18,724 nucleotides of DNA from Oscillospiraceae bacterium (GTDB taxonomy: Bacteria; Bacillota; Clostridia; Oscillospirales; Oscillospiraceae). The DNA is taken from positions 1-18,724 of the forward strand of contig JAGBGB010000062.1 of NCBI GenBank assembly GCA_017936205.1, in the 5' to 3' direction. Positions 1 to 7,627 of the stretch are shown here, in pieces (the first letter of the stretch is position 1; the number at the start of each line of letters is the position of its first letter). The position numbers were made by a program, and so were the translations under genes. The notes beneath the pieces were generated by a model that saw nothing but the letters and a program-made list of their open reading frames with translations, made no database searches and was not told the origin of the DNA.

Positions 1-20
1 AGTTCGATAAATCGGGATTT
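1..20 (-). repeat. Edge-cut copy of the dispersed repeat's conserved box
   Basis: Read on the minus strand, this segment is AAATCCCGATTTATCGAACT. It matches the box at 11459-11478 (AAATTCCGATTTGTCGAGCT) at 17 of 20 positions. It begins 20 nt past the ylmH stop codon and runs in the direction of ylmH transcription off the left edge, so the palindromic part of the module cannot be seen. The match is direct observation; calling it a third family member is inference from the other two copies. Confidence 0.5.
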
Positions 21-40
21 AGCGTTAAGCAGAGGGAGCT

Positions 41-817
41 TTATAGGAAAATGCCTACGGTAATGGCGGTGCGGTCTTTTTTGGTTTGGCCGTGGAGTGC
101 TAAGATGCGGAGCTTGCCGGAGCCCCGGAGGGAGAGCTCGTCTAAGGCATTGACCGACTTGTCCGGCTTCAAGCAGGTCAGGGAGTTAAGATTGACCTGT
201 CCGGCACGGATGGCATCCACAGCTTTCCCTCTGCTGATATGGAAGGCAGCAGACAAGACACTGTCTATGCGGAGAGAGGATGCGGTGACCCGAAGCTCCT
301 TCATAGCCTGAGGGGGCTTTTCCACTGTCTTCGGGTCAATCTGCTCCAACTGCAGATGCTGGCGCCCGGCAGAGGTCAGATTATCCAGAAGATACCGTGT
401 CAGCTCCGCAAGAAGGAAAACTTCACAGCATTTTTCATGGATCAGAATATCCCCGATGGCATCTCGACGGATCCCGGCTCCCATAAGTGCTCCCAGCACA
501 TCCCGATGGCTCAGAGAAGCTGCCTCATAGAAGCTGCCACGGATGCAGGAGATCACATCCGCATCGAAATAATCCCCCTCCGTCATGTAATCCGGTAAGT
601 AATAAGCTACACAGCGCTCTGCCCCCTCTATTCCACCCCAGAATCGGGCATGGGACAGAAGCTGCCTCACCAGTGCCTGCTCTCTCGGAGTCAGAAAGGC
701 TGTGGACACAGGCATTTCCCGTTCATAGCCCCGCTGCAGCTTGTCGCAGACCCGAACCAGCAGCATTCGTTCCTCATCACTCTCTGCAAGAGCTGCGATC
801 CTTCTGTTCAAATCCAT
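41..817 (-). CDS. ylmH: S4-domain RNA-binding protein, YlmH family
   Basis: This 258-residue protein fits the YlmH family, RNA-binding proteins that lie near division genes in many Firmicutes and have been linked to ribosome-associated quality control. The N-terminal and middle part contains the family-like segment MGAGIRRDAIGDILI (about residues 112-126). A C-terminal S4 domain spans about residues 182-245 and includes LRIDSVLS, SRGKAVDAIRAGQV and a final LRGSGKLRI strand. The ATG at 817 is preferred over an in-frame GTG at 847, because AAGGAGAG at 825-832 sits 7 nt upstream of it. A hairpin lies just upstream, between this gene and the small membrane protein gene, and there is too little space after it for a promoter. 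Expression therefore probably depends on read-through or RNA processing. The division-gene neighbours usual for ylmH are not in view. The family call is strong; the cellular role is inferred from the family. Confidence 0.88.
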   Translation of the reverse strand: MDLNRRIAALAESDEERMLLVRVCDKLQRGYEREMPVSTAFLTPREQALVRQLLSHARFWGGIEGAERCVAYYLPDYMTEGDYFDADVISCIRGSFYEAASLSHRDVLGALMGAGIRRDAIGDILIHEKCCEVFLLAELTRYLLDNLTSAGRQHLQLEQIDPKTVEKPPQAMKELRVTASSLRIDSVLSAAFHISRGKAVDAIRAGQVNLNSLTCLKPDKSVNALDELSLRGSGKLRILALHGQTKKDRTAITVGIFL

Positions 818-847
818 ATTTGCTCTCTCCTTGCATTCACGCTGCAC

Positions 848-889
848 AAAAGGGTCTGCTGCTTAGCCTTCGGCTGGCAACAGACCCTT
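848..889 (-). terminator. Hairpin between the small membrane protein gene and ylmH
   Basis: On the minus strand, AAGGGTCTG pairs perfectly with CAGACCCTT. The stem continues inward through TTGC/GCAG (one G-T pair) and AGCC/GGCT, closing on a GAA loop. The stem is followed by TTTTG, so the T tract is short. It lies between the TAA at 896-898 and the ylmH start at 817. It may be a leaky intrinsic terminator, an attenuator or a processing hairpin; sequence alone does not decide. Confidence 0.55.
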
Positions 890-895
890 AACTGT

Positions 896-1264
896 TTAGG
901 TTTCTTCGTTCTCAGTCTCTTCGTCCCGGGTTTCTTCCTCAGAGTCTTGAGGATCCTCTTCCTCCGGATCGGTCTCGGATTCGCCCTTACGTTCCTCCTT
1001 GGACTGTTCCATCATGGTGTTGGCATAGTCATTGGCGTAATCGAAGATCATATTCTCATAGTCAATGCGGATATCCAGCTTTTCTTCAAGCTTCTCCACG
1101 ATTTCCTTGATCATATTATCGCTGCGTTCTCCGATTTCACTTTCTTCAATGAGATAGGGAGATACCAGCTCCTGAATTTTATTCGTTACAAAATTATAGG
1201 CAAAGACCAGAAGCACCACCATAATGGCAACCTCGATCCAAACTGTCCACCAGCTTCGTCTCAC
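896..1264 (-). CDS. Small single-pass membrane protein with acidic tail
   Basis: I do not recognise a named family for this protein of about 122 residues. It begins with a short basic and Trp-containing segment (VRRSWWTVW), followed by one hydrophobic helix at about residues 8-28. A charged, probably helical middle section follows (KEIVEKLEEKLDIR). The last 30 or so residues are very rich in Glu and Asp. This suggests an N-in membrane anchor with an acidic extracytoplasmic tail. An in-frame GTG at 1273 overlaps the Shine-Dalgarno sequence, so the GTG at 1264 is preferred: AAGGAGG at 1273-1279 is 8 nt upstream. It lies 68 nt downstream of the uridine phosphorylase-like gene and may share its promoter. 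The hairpin after its TAA probably limits transcription into ylmH. That it is a real gene is likely; its function is unknown. Confidence 0.72.
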   Translation of the reverse strand: MRRSWWTVWIEVAIMVVLLVFAYNFVTNKIQELVSPYLIEESEIGERSDNMIKEIVEKLEEKLDIRIDYENMIFDYANDYANTMMEQSKEERKGESETDPEEEDPQDSEEETRDEETENEET

Positions 1265-1272
1265 CGATCTCA

Positions 1273-1279
1273 CCTCCTT
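1273..1279 (-). promoter_or_regulatory. Shine-Dalgarno site that decides the start at 1264
   Basis: The minus strand reads AAGGAGG, a near-perfect anti-16S match. It is 8 nt from the GTG at 1264 but touches the upstream in-frame GTG at 1273. Only the downstream GTG has workable spacing. Confidence 0.75.
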
Positions 1280-1332
1280 ACACGATTCCTCAAGGGATCA
1301 GACGACGAAAATCTGCAAAAGTTCCTTAAAAA

Positions 1333-2106
1333 TTATCTGCCGTTGGCCTTATCCTGAGCAATGATCAGCTTCAGAGCCTCAACGCCTACACGAACAGCAG
1401 AAGAGGTATCCTCGCTCATATTCTGATCCAGACCTGCAGCCTCACGCTCCTGATTCCAGATAACATGGAAGCAAGAACCGCAGCGGCAGCCCAAAGCATC
1501 CGCAACTACGAAGAGAGCAGCAGATTCCATCTCGCTGGCCTTAACACCCAGTCTCTTCCATGCTTCCCACTTCTGGAGCAGTTCATACGATACGGGCATC
1601 TTAGCAGGGCTGTGCTGACCGTAGAAAGCATCCTTACACTGGACGACACCGGTGTGAGTACGCTTGCCCATCGCCTGAGCAGCCTGACGCAGAGCCAGAG
1701 CGATGTCCAGATCGGATACTGCAGGGTACTCAATGGGAGCATACTCCATAGAGGTATGCTCGAAGCGGATGGCACCGGTAGCAACCACGATATCACCGGA
1801 CTGTACATCCAGATCGATACCGCCGCAGGTTCCTACACGGATGAAGGTATCTGCACCGATATTGTGCAACTCTTCCATAGCGATGGAAGCAGAGGGGCCA
1901 CCGATACCGGTGGAGCAAACGCTGACCTTCTCACCCAGAAGAGTGCCGGTATAGATATTATACTCACGGTTCTGTGCAACATGCACGGGGTTGTCAAAAA
2001 GCTTTGCAATGGATTCGCAACGGCCGGGATCACCGGGCAGGATGCAGTAGCGACCTACATCGCCCTCAACACAGTGGATATGGAATTGCTTTTCAAGTTC
2101 TTGCAT
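1333..2106 (-). CDS. udp: Uridine phosphorylase-like nucleoside phosphorylase
   Basis: The 257-residue protein belongs to the PNP/UDP phosphorylase family (COG2820-like). Such enzymes split a nucleoside with phosphate to give the base and ribose-1-phosphate, in cytoplasmic pyrimidine salvage. Visible motifs are GDPGR (25-29) and RVGTCGG (about 90-96) for phosphate binding, and SEMESAA (191-197) for the ribose site. The segment DAFYGQHSP (159-167) sits where E. coli Udp has its uracil-binding Gln and Arg. Gln164 lines up with the Gln, but the Arg position appears to be Ser. Uridine is therefore the default substrate call, and another nucleoside is possible. The ATG at 2106 has AAGGAG about 8 nt upstream. 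A strong promoter lies at 2145-2173, so the gene is transcribed separately from polC. The small membrane protein gene follows with no obvious terminator between. Confidence 0.85.
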   Translation of the reverse strand: MQELEKQFHIHCVEGDVGRYCILPGDPGRCESIAKLFDNPVHVAQNREYNIYTGTLLGEKVSVCSTGIGGPSASIAMEELHNIGADTFIRVGTCGGIDLDVQSGDIVVATGAIRFEHTSMEYAPIEYPAVSDLDIALALRQAAQAMGKRTHTGVVQCKDAFYGQHSPAKMPVSYELLQKWEAWKRLGVKASEMESAALFVVADALGCRCGSCFHVIWNQEREAAGLDQNMSEDTSSAVRVGVEALKLIIAQDKANGR

Positions 2107-2144
2107 GGTTGTACACTCCTTATGTTCATTAAAGTAACGGATAT

Positions 2145-2173
2145 ATTATATCGTATTTTAAGAGAAACATCAA
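2145..2173 (-). promoter_or_regulatory. Sigma-A-type promoter for udp
   Basis: On the minus strand the -35 box TTGATG (2168-2173) and a perfect -10 box TATAAT (2145-2150) are separated by exactly 17 bp. The expected start point is near 2138, leaving a leader of about 30 nt that contains the ribosome-binding site. The surrounding gap (2107-2246) is AT-rich compared with the genes. No other regulatory structure is evident in it. Confidence 0.82.
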
Positions 2174-2246
2174 ACTATTTCAGAAATTTTGTTGTTTTGC
2201 ACGAATTCATTCCTGTGATTTTGTCGTTATTTGACAAGGTTACCCT

Positions 2247-5200
2247 TTAGAATAGGGTCATCTGACTGGTTTCCGGCAGGCTGCCGAAGGCACCTGCCTC
2301 CTTGAGCTTCTCAATATGGGTCTTAGACACCTTGGGACAAGCCCGTGAGAACTCCTCGATAGAGACAAACTGCTTCCCCTCTCTGCCACTTAGAATGTCC
2401 CATGCAGCAGATTCGCCCAGACCGGAAACGGATACAAAGGGTGGCAGCAGCTTCCCATCCCTGATTTGGAATCGGGTAGCATGAGATTCGTACAGGTCCA
2501 TTGGCGCAAATTCAAAACCACGGAGATAAAACTCGTAGCAAACCTCCAATGTGGTAAACAGATCGTCGTCCTTGGCTGTTTTGTCCGGGTTATCCTTGAT
2601 CAGCTTCATATGCTCCTTGACCGTATCAATACCGTGGGTCATCATGACCGCATCGAAGCCGTCCTTCTGGCTGCGGCGGTAGAAGTATGCCGCATAGAAG
2701 GCAAGGGGCTTATGCACCTTGAACCACGCAATACGGAATGCCATCATAACGTAGGCAGCAGCATGAGCCTTGGGGAAGAGGTACTTGATCTTCTTACAGG
2801 AGCCAATGTACCAGGCGGGAACACCGGCCGCTACCATTTCTTCCTCTGCGCCCTCAGGCAGACCCCTACCCTTACGGACAGCCTCCATGATCTTGAAGGC
2901 TCGCTTCTCCGGCATACCACACTTGATCAGATAGATCATAATATCGTCACGGCAGCCGATGGCCTGAGAAACGCTGGCAGTTCCGCTGACAATCAGATCC
3001 TTCGCATTGCCTAACCAAACGTCCGTACCATGAGAGAAGCCGGACAGACGGATCAGGGTATCAAACTGCTCCGGCTTAGTATCCATGAGCATCCCACGGG
3101 TAAAGCCTGTTCCAAACTCCGGAATGCCCACAGAGCCGGGAATACCTAAAATCTCGTCATTCTCATAACCTAAAACCTTGCTGTTGCGGAAGATGGACAT
3201 GGTATCCTTATCGTCCAGAGGGATCAGCTTGGCATCCACTCCGGTCAGATCCTCCATGTAGCGGATCATGGTGGGATCATCGTGTCCCAGCATATCCAGC
3301 TTCAGCAGGTTCTCCTCCATAGAATGGTATTCAAAGTGGGTGGTAATAATGTCAGTATTTACATCATCCGCCGGATGCTGTACCGGGCAGAAGTCCCAGA
3401 TCTCATTTTCCTGAGGGATGACTACCAGACCGCCCGGGTGCTGCCCCGTAGTACGGCGTACATCCACGCAACCTGCAGACAAGCGGTTTTCCTCCGCTCG
3501 GGGAACTACTAAATTCCGCTCTGCCAGATATTTCTTCACATAGCCGAAGGCGGTTTTATCTGCTACGGTACCGATGGTTCCTGCACGGAACACATGGCTG
3601 GCACCGAACATTTCGATACAGTATTGATGGGCTCTGGCCTGATATTCGCCGGAGAAGTTCAGGTCAATATCCGGCACCTTGTCGCCGCCGAAGCCAAGGA
3701 AGGTCTCAAAGGGAATATTGAAGCCGTCCTTCTCCAACTGGGCTCCGCATTCCGGACACTTGGCATCCTCCAAGTCTGCACCGCAGTTCACATTGTCGGG
3801 AACCTCGAAGCTGCAATACTTGCACTCCGGGCAGCGGTAGTGTGGGGGCAGGGAGTTGACCTCTGTGATACCGGACATATAAGCAACCAGAGAGGAACCA
3901 ACGGAGCCTCGGGAGCCGACCAGATAGCCGTTTTCCAGAGAATTCTGCACCAGCTTCTGGGCAGACATATAGATCACATCATAGTGACAGGTAATAATAT
4001 CATGCAGCTCCGTCTCTACACGCTTGACGATCAGCTCAGGGGGATTCTCTCCGTAAAGGCGGTGCATTTTCCCGTAAACCAAGCTCTTCAAGTCCTCCAC
4101 GGAGTTCTCGATCTTAGGGGCAAAGAGGTTATGGGGCACAGGGCGTATCACATCGCACATATCTGCAATGCGATTGGTATTGGTAACAACCACTTCATAT
4201 GCCTTTTCCTCTCCCAGATAGGAAAATTCCTCTAACATCTCGTCCGTGGTGCGGAAGTACAGAGGGTTGGGTCTGTCGCAGTCGGAGAAGCCCTTGGTTG
4301 CCAGAAGAATGCGGCGGTAGATCTCCTCCTCCGGATTCAGGAAATGCACATCTCCCGTAGCACAGACCGGCTTGCCCAGCTCCTCACCTAAGCGGACAAT
4401 GGTGCGGTTGAAGTTCCGCAGATCCTCCTCTGTTTCTGCCATACCCTTCTCTAACATGAAGCGGTTATTGCTCAGGGGCTGGATCTCTAAGAAGTCATAG
4501 AAGGAGGCGATCCGCTTCAGCTCTGCCCAGCTCTTATTTGCCAGAATGGCTTGGAACAGCTCTCCTGCTTCACAGGCAGAACCAATGATCAAGCCCTCTC
4601 GATACTTCAGAATATCGGACTTGGGCATACGTGGATTGCGCTTAAAGTGCATCAGGTGAGCATTGGAGATCAGGTGGTACAGGTTCCGCAGGCCCATTTG
4701 GTTCTTGGCAAAGACCAGAATGTGCTTCGCCTGCCTGTCCCCGATCTTCCCTCCGGCTCGGAGGGACACCATATCGGCATTTATACTCTGGATGTCCTCT
4801 ACCCCTCGCTCCCGAAGCATCTGCGCAAAGCGGAGATACAGCAGACCGCAGGTCTTGGCATCATCGGAGGCTCTGTGATGGTTAAATTCAGGAAGGCTCA
4901 AAGCATCTGCTACAATATTGAGCTTGTGCTTACTGAGCTGGGGCATCAAATTCTGAGACAGGATCAGGGTATCAATAGAGGTAGGCACATAGTCGATCTT
5001 CAGCCGCTCACAGGCGGCGGTAATGAAGCTCACATCGAAGTCTGCATTATGGGCAACCAGTGGGCGATCGCCGCAGAATTCCAAGAAGGCTGAGAGGGCT
5101 TCTTCGATTTCCTGAGCCCCTTCCAGCATGGCATCTGTAATGCCTGTGAGCTCGATGATCTTAGGTGTCAGCTTCCTGTGAGGTGCTACAAAGCACTGAA

Positions 5201-6554
5201 AGCTGTCTACAGCCTGTCCGTCACGGAACAACACGCCACCAATTTCGATGATCACATCATTCTGGGCAGAGAGTCCTGTGGTTTCCAAGTCAAATGCCAC
5301 GAATTCCCCTTCCAGAGGCATATTTCTCTCTCCGTGGACAACGATTCTGTCATCCACATCGTTGACATAGTAGCCCTCGCAGCCGTAAAGGATCTTAATG
5401 GGCTTATCCGTTCCCGCAACCTTGTTTTTGCTCGCTTTTAAAGCTGCAGGGAAGGAAGATGCAACCCCATGATCCGTAATGGCAATGGCCTGATGTCCCC
5501 AACGGGCAGCGGTAGCTACCGCATCCCCGGTTTTGGTCAGGGCATCCATCATAGACATGGTGGTATGCAGGTGGAGCTCTACTCTCTTGTCCGTTGCCGT
5601 ATCCTGCCGCTTGGGTGCCTCCCCGGGGCGAATGGCAAAGGGACGGAGTACCACTTCCTTGGTATAGTCATCATAGTCGATCTTGCCCTGCACTCGGATG
5701 TACATACCGGGCTTCTGGATACTATCGGCTATTGGCTTGCCTGTATCGCCCTTGAAATAGCCGCCTACATGGACAGAGCCTGTGTTGTCCGTCATATCGA
5801 AGGAAATAATGGTCGCCGTCCCCTGTCGGTTCTGGCGGTGCTCCACAGCAAAGACCTTTCCCTCCACAATGACCCGTTCATCCTGACGGTCGATAGAAAT
5901 ATCCTTCATTTGGATCGCAGGGCCGAAGAAGGGCTTTCCGTAAATCATATCCCCCTCCGGCTGGGCAGCAGGCTTTTTTCCGCCCCCTGCTGCAGGGGCA
6001 GCATCTGCAAATTTGGCAGCAGGAACCGCCTTCATGGCCTCCTGCCGCATCCGTTCCGTTTCAGCAAAGAGATCCTGAGAATAATTTCCGTGGTTGCTGA
6101 CAACGGAGATCTTCGTCTGAACACCGAAGTGTTCCAGTATATATTGCTGCGCCGCAGGCAGCAGGGGCAGAAGCTCCTCCTTACCATTGGCACGCAGGGT
6201 CAGAATGGTTTCCTCCCCAAATTCCCACCGACAGCCTGCCAAAATGGCAGCGCAGGGGGAATAGAGCTTGGTCAAATGGCGAGAAAGCTCCAAGCCATCA
6301 AACTGCTCCAAACTTTCTGCCGGAAAGTTAGCATTGATCTGCATTCTCCGCAGACCATAAAGTTCCTGCAGATCCATCTCGATCTGCCAAAGCCGTACCG
6401 CAGGAACATATTCCCGGAAGGACACCAGCAAGGTAATACTTCGGTCTCCCCGGTCAATCTCCGCATGGCAAATATCCGCCTGCTCCAAAACAGGCCGCAG
6501 ATCCTCCGGCGGCTCATATTCCGACAGCATGGCTAAAAAAGGAATCAGATTCAT
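2247..6554 (-). CDS. polC: DNA polymerase III alpha subunit, Gram-positive PolC type
   Basis: This 1435-residue replicative polymerase copies the chromosome and carries its own 3'-5' proofreading exonuclease. In order it has an N-terminal domain (1-200), with an Ala/Pro/Gly-rich linker at about 175-198, and an OB-fold at about 215-310. A PHP domain starts near 324 (HLH at 328-330, DHG at 361-363). A DEDD exonuclease is inserted at about 417-585, with DLETTG at 422-427, HNADFD at 502-507 and HRASDD at 560-565. The PHP domain then resumes (GDVHF, 734-738). The polymerase core has GSRGSVGSS (880-888), a Cys cluster at 908, 911, 914, 924, 933 and 936 that probably binds zinc, and PDIDLNFSG (961-969). 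Asp962, Asp964 and Asp1087 are the likely catalytic carboxylates. The protein ends in QMTLF, a beta-clamp-binding-like pentapeptide. The length is normal and it looks intact. AGGAGG lies about 6 nt before the ATG. It is the last gene of the uppS operon, 16 nt after ispG. No clear terminator follows its TAA. Confidence 0.98.
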   Translation of the reverse strand: MNLIPFLAMLSEYEPPEDLRPVLEQADICHAEIDRGDRSITLLVSFREYVPAVRLWQIEMDLQELYGLRRMQINANFPAESLEQFDGLELSRHLTKLYSPCAAILAGCRWEFGEETILTLRANGKEELLPLLPAAQQYILEHFGVQTKISVVSNHGNYSQDLFAETERMRQEAMKAVPAAKFADAAPAAGGGKKPAAQPEGDMIYGKPFFGPAIQMKDISIDRQDERVIVEGKVFAVEHRQNRQGTATIISFDMTDNTGSVHVGGYFKGDTGKPIADSIQKPGMYIRVQGKIDYDDYTKEVVLRPFAIRPGEAPKRQDTATDKRVELHLHTTMSMMDALTKTGDAVATAARWGHQAIAITDHGVASSFPAALKASKNKVAGTDKPIKILYGCEGYYVNDVDDRIVVHGERNMPLEGEFVAFDLETTGLSAQNDVIIEIGGVLFRDGQAVDSFQCFVAPHRKLTPKIIELTGITDAMLEGAQEIEEALSAFLEFCGDRPLVAHNADFDVSFITAACERLKIDYVPTSIDTLILSQNLMPQLSKHKLNIVADALSLPEFNHHRASDDAKTCGLLYLRFAQMLRERGVEDIQSINADMVSLRAGGKIGDRQAKHILVFAKNQMGLRNLYHLISNAHLMHFKRNPRMPKSDILKYREGLIIGSACEAGELFQAILANKSWAELKRIASFYDFLEIQPLSNNRFMLEKGMAETEEDLRNFNRTIVRLGEELGKPVCATGDVHFLNPEEEIYRRILLATKGFSDCDRPNPLYFRTTDEMLEEFSYLGEEKAYEVVVTNTNRIADMCDVIRPVPHNLFAPKIENSVEDLKSLVYGKMHRLYGENPPELIVKRVETELHDIITCHYDVIYMSAQKLVQNSLENGYLVGSRGSVGSSLVAYMSGITEVNSLPPHYRCPECKYCSFEVPDNVNCGADLEDAKCPECGAQLEKDGFNIPFETFLGFGGDKVPDIDLNFSGEYQARAHQYCIEMFGASHVFRAGTIGTVADKTAFGYVKKYLAERNLVVPRAEENRLSAGCVDVRRTTGQHPGGLVVIPQENEIWDFCPVQHPADDVNTDIITTHFEYHSMEENLLKLDMLGHDDPTMIRYMEDLTGVDAKLIPLDDKDTMSIFRNSKVLGYENDEILGIPGSVGIPEFGTGFTRGMLMDTKPEQFDTLIRLSGFSHGTDVWLGNAKDLIVSGTASVSQAIGCRDDIMIYLIKCGMPEKRAFKIMEAVRKGRGLPEGAEEEMVAAGVPAWYIGSCKKIKYLFPKAHAAAYVMMAFRIAWFKVHKPLAFYAAYFYRRSQKDGFDAVMMTHGIDTVKEHMKLIKDNPDKTAKDDDLFTTLEVCYEFYLRGFEFAPMDLYESHATRFQIRDGKLLPPFVSVSGLGESAAWDILSGREGKQFVSIEEFSRACPKVSKTHIEKLKEAGAFGSLPETSQMTLF

Positions 6555-6570
6555 AGCCGCCTCCTCTCTG

Positions 6571-7608
6571 TCACAGCTTGTCTATGTATCTCAGGAGGGT
6601 AGGCAACAGCTCCTCATAGGGCAGCTTTTCCTTCAGCTCTCCCTTCAGGAAGATCACGCCGCAACCGTCTCCACCGGCAATGCCGATATCCGCTTCTCTT
6701 GCCTCACCGGGGCCGTTGACGATGCAGCCCATAACCGCAACGGTCAGCTCCTTCTCGCAATCCTGCAGGGCTTCCTCTACCCGATTGGCAAGACCGATCA
6801 GGTCGATCTTGGTCCTTCCGCAGGTGGGGCAGGCGATCAGGTTCACACCGGTCTTTCTCAGGCCCGCTGCCTTTAGGATCGCCTTTGCAGCTACAACTTC
6901 CCGCACCGGGTCCGCAGTCAGGGACACTCGGATGGTGTCACCGATGCCGAGGCACAGCAGACCACCGATGCCCATGGCGGACTTAATCGTCCCCATGTAT
7001 TCGGTGCCCGTTTCCGTCACACCTACATGGAGAGGATAGTCCACCTTCTCAGCCATAAGCCGATACGCCTGCATCATCAGGGGTACATTGCTGGACTTCA
7101 TAGACAGACAAATGTCTGTAAAATCGTACTTTTCTAAAAAGGCAGCGTGCTCCAACGCACTTTCTACCAGTGCTTCGGGGGTGGGATGCCCATATTTCTC
7201 CAACAGCTTCTTATCCAGAGAGCCGCCGTTGACACCGATGCGGATGGGAATATGGTGGGCCTTGCAGCAATCCACCACAGCCTTTACCCGATCCTCGCCC
7301 CCAATGTTACCGGGATTGATACGGATCTTTGCCGCACCGCCCTCGGCAGCAGCAATGGCAAGACGGTAGTCAAAATGAATATCTGCCACGAGGGGCAGAG
7401 GGGAGGCAGCAGCGATCTGAGCAAAGCCCTTGGCTGCCTCCATATCCGGCACTGCCAGACGGGCGATCTCACAGCCCGCCTGCTTCAGTGCGGCGATCTG
7501 AGCCAAGCTGCCCTCCACATCCGTGGTGGCAGTATTCAGCATAGATTGGATCACAATGGGAGCGCCGCCGCCAATGGGGACAGAGCCCACACGAATTTGT
7601 TTTGTCAT
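6571..7608 (-). CDS. ispG: 4-hydroxy-3-methylbut-2-enyl diphosphate synthase (IspG/GcpE)
   Basis: This 345-residue iron-sulfur enzyme converts methylerythritol cyclodiphosphate to HMBPP, the penultimate step of the MEP isoprenoid pathway. The N-terminal TIM-barrel part includes ADIHFDYRLA (75-84) and KIRINPGN (94-101). The C-terminal [4Fe-4S] domain supplies Cys260 and Cys263 (ACPTCGRT) and Cys295 in GCIVNGPGEA, with Glu302 as the expected fourth cluster ligand. The ATG at 7608 is chosen because AAAGG lies about 7 nt upstream and the protein then begins like the family. The longer frame from 7647 would overlap the rseP end. It sits between rseP and polC with gaps of 19 and 16 nt, the place occupied by proS in Bacillus subtilis. 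It shares the pathway with dxr two genes upstream. Confidence 0.97.
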   Translation of the reverse strand: MTKQIRVGSVPIGGGAPIVIQSMLNTATTDVEGSLAQIAALKQAGCEIARLAVPDMEAAKGFAQIAAASPLPLVADIHFDYRLAIAAAEGGAAKIRINPGNIGGEDRVKAVVDCCKAHHIPIRIGVNGGSLDKKLLEKYGHPTPEALVESALEHAAFLEKYDFTDICLSMKSSNVPLMMQAYRLMAEKVDYPLHVGVTETGTEYMGTIKSAMGIGGLLCLGIGDTIRVSLTADPVREVVAAKAILKAAGLRKTGVNLIACPTCGRTKIDLIGLANRVEEALQDCEKELTVAVMGCIVNGPGEAREADIGIAGGDGCGVIFLKGELKEKLPYEELLPTLLRYIDKL

Positions 7609-7627
7609 AGTAACGCCTTTCTCTATA

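Noticed and set aside
1274..1332. Imperfect palindrome GATTCCTCAAGGGATC between udp and the small membrane protein gene
   Set aside because: The stem has a mismatch and almost no loop, and no T tract follows; it is not convincing as a terminator or operator.
2209..2226. Possible fourth repeat-box copy in the polC-udp gap
   Set aside because: The resemblance to ATTCCGATTTGTCG needs a several-base insertion, and no CGTAGGG or palindrome follows; chance in AT-rich DNA is likely.
2222..2262. Terminator after polC
   Set aside because: Only short 4-5 bp stems (such as TTGTC/GACAA) without a following T tract are visible.
5469..6536. 355-codon open frame on the plus strand opposite polC
   Set aside because: It lies wholly antisense to a polC gene with intact domains, shows no recognisable motif, and is a by-product of the codon pattern on the other strand.
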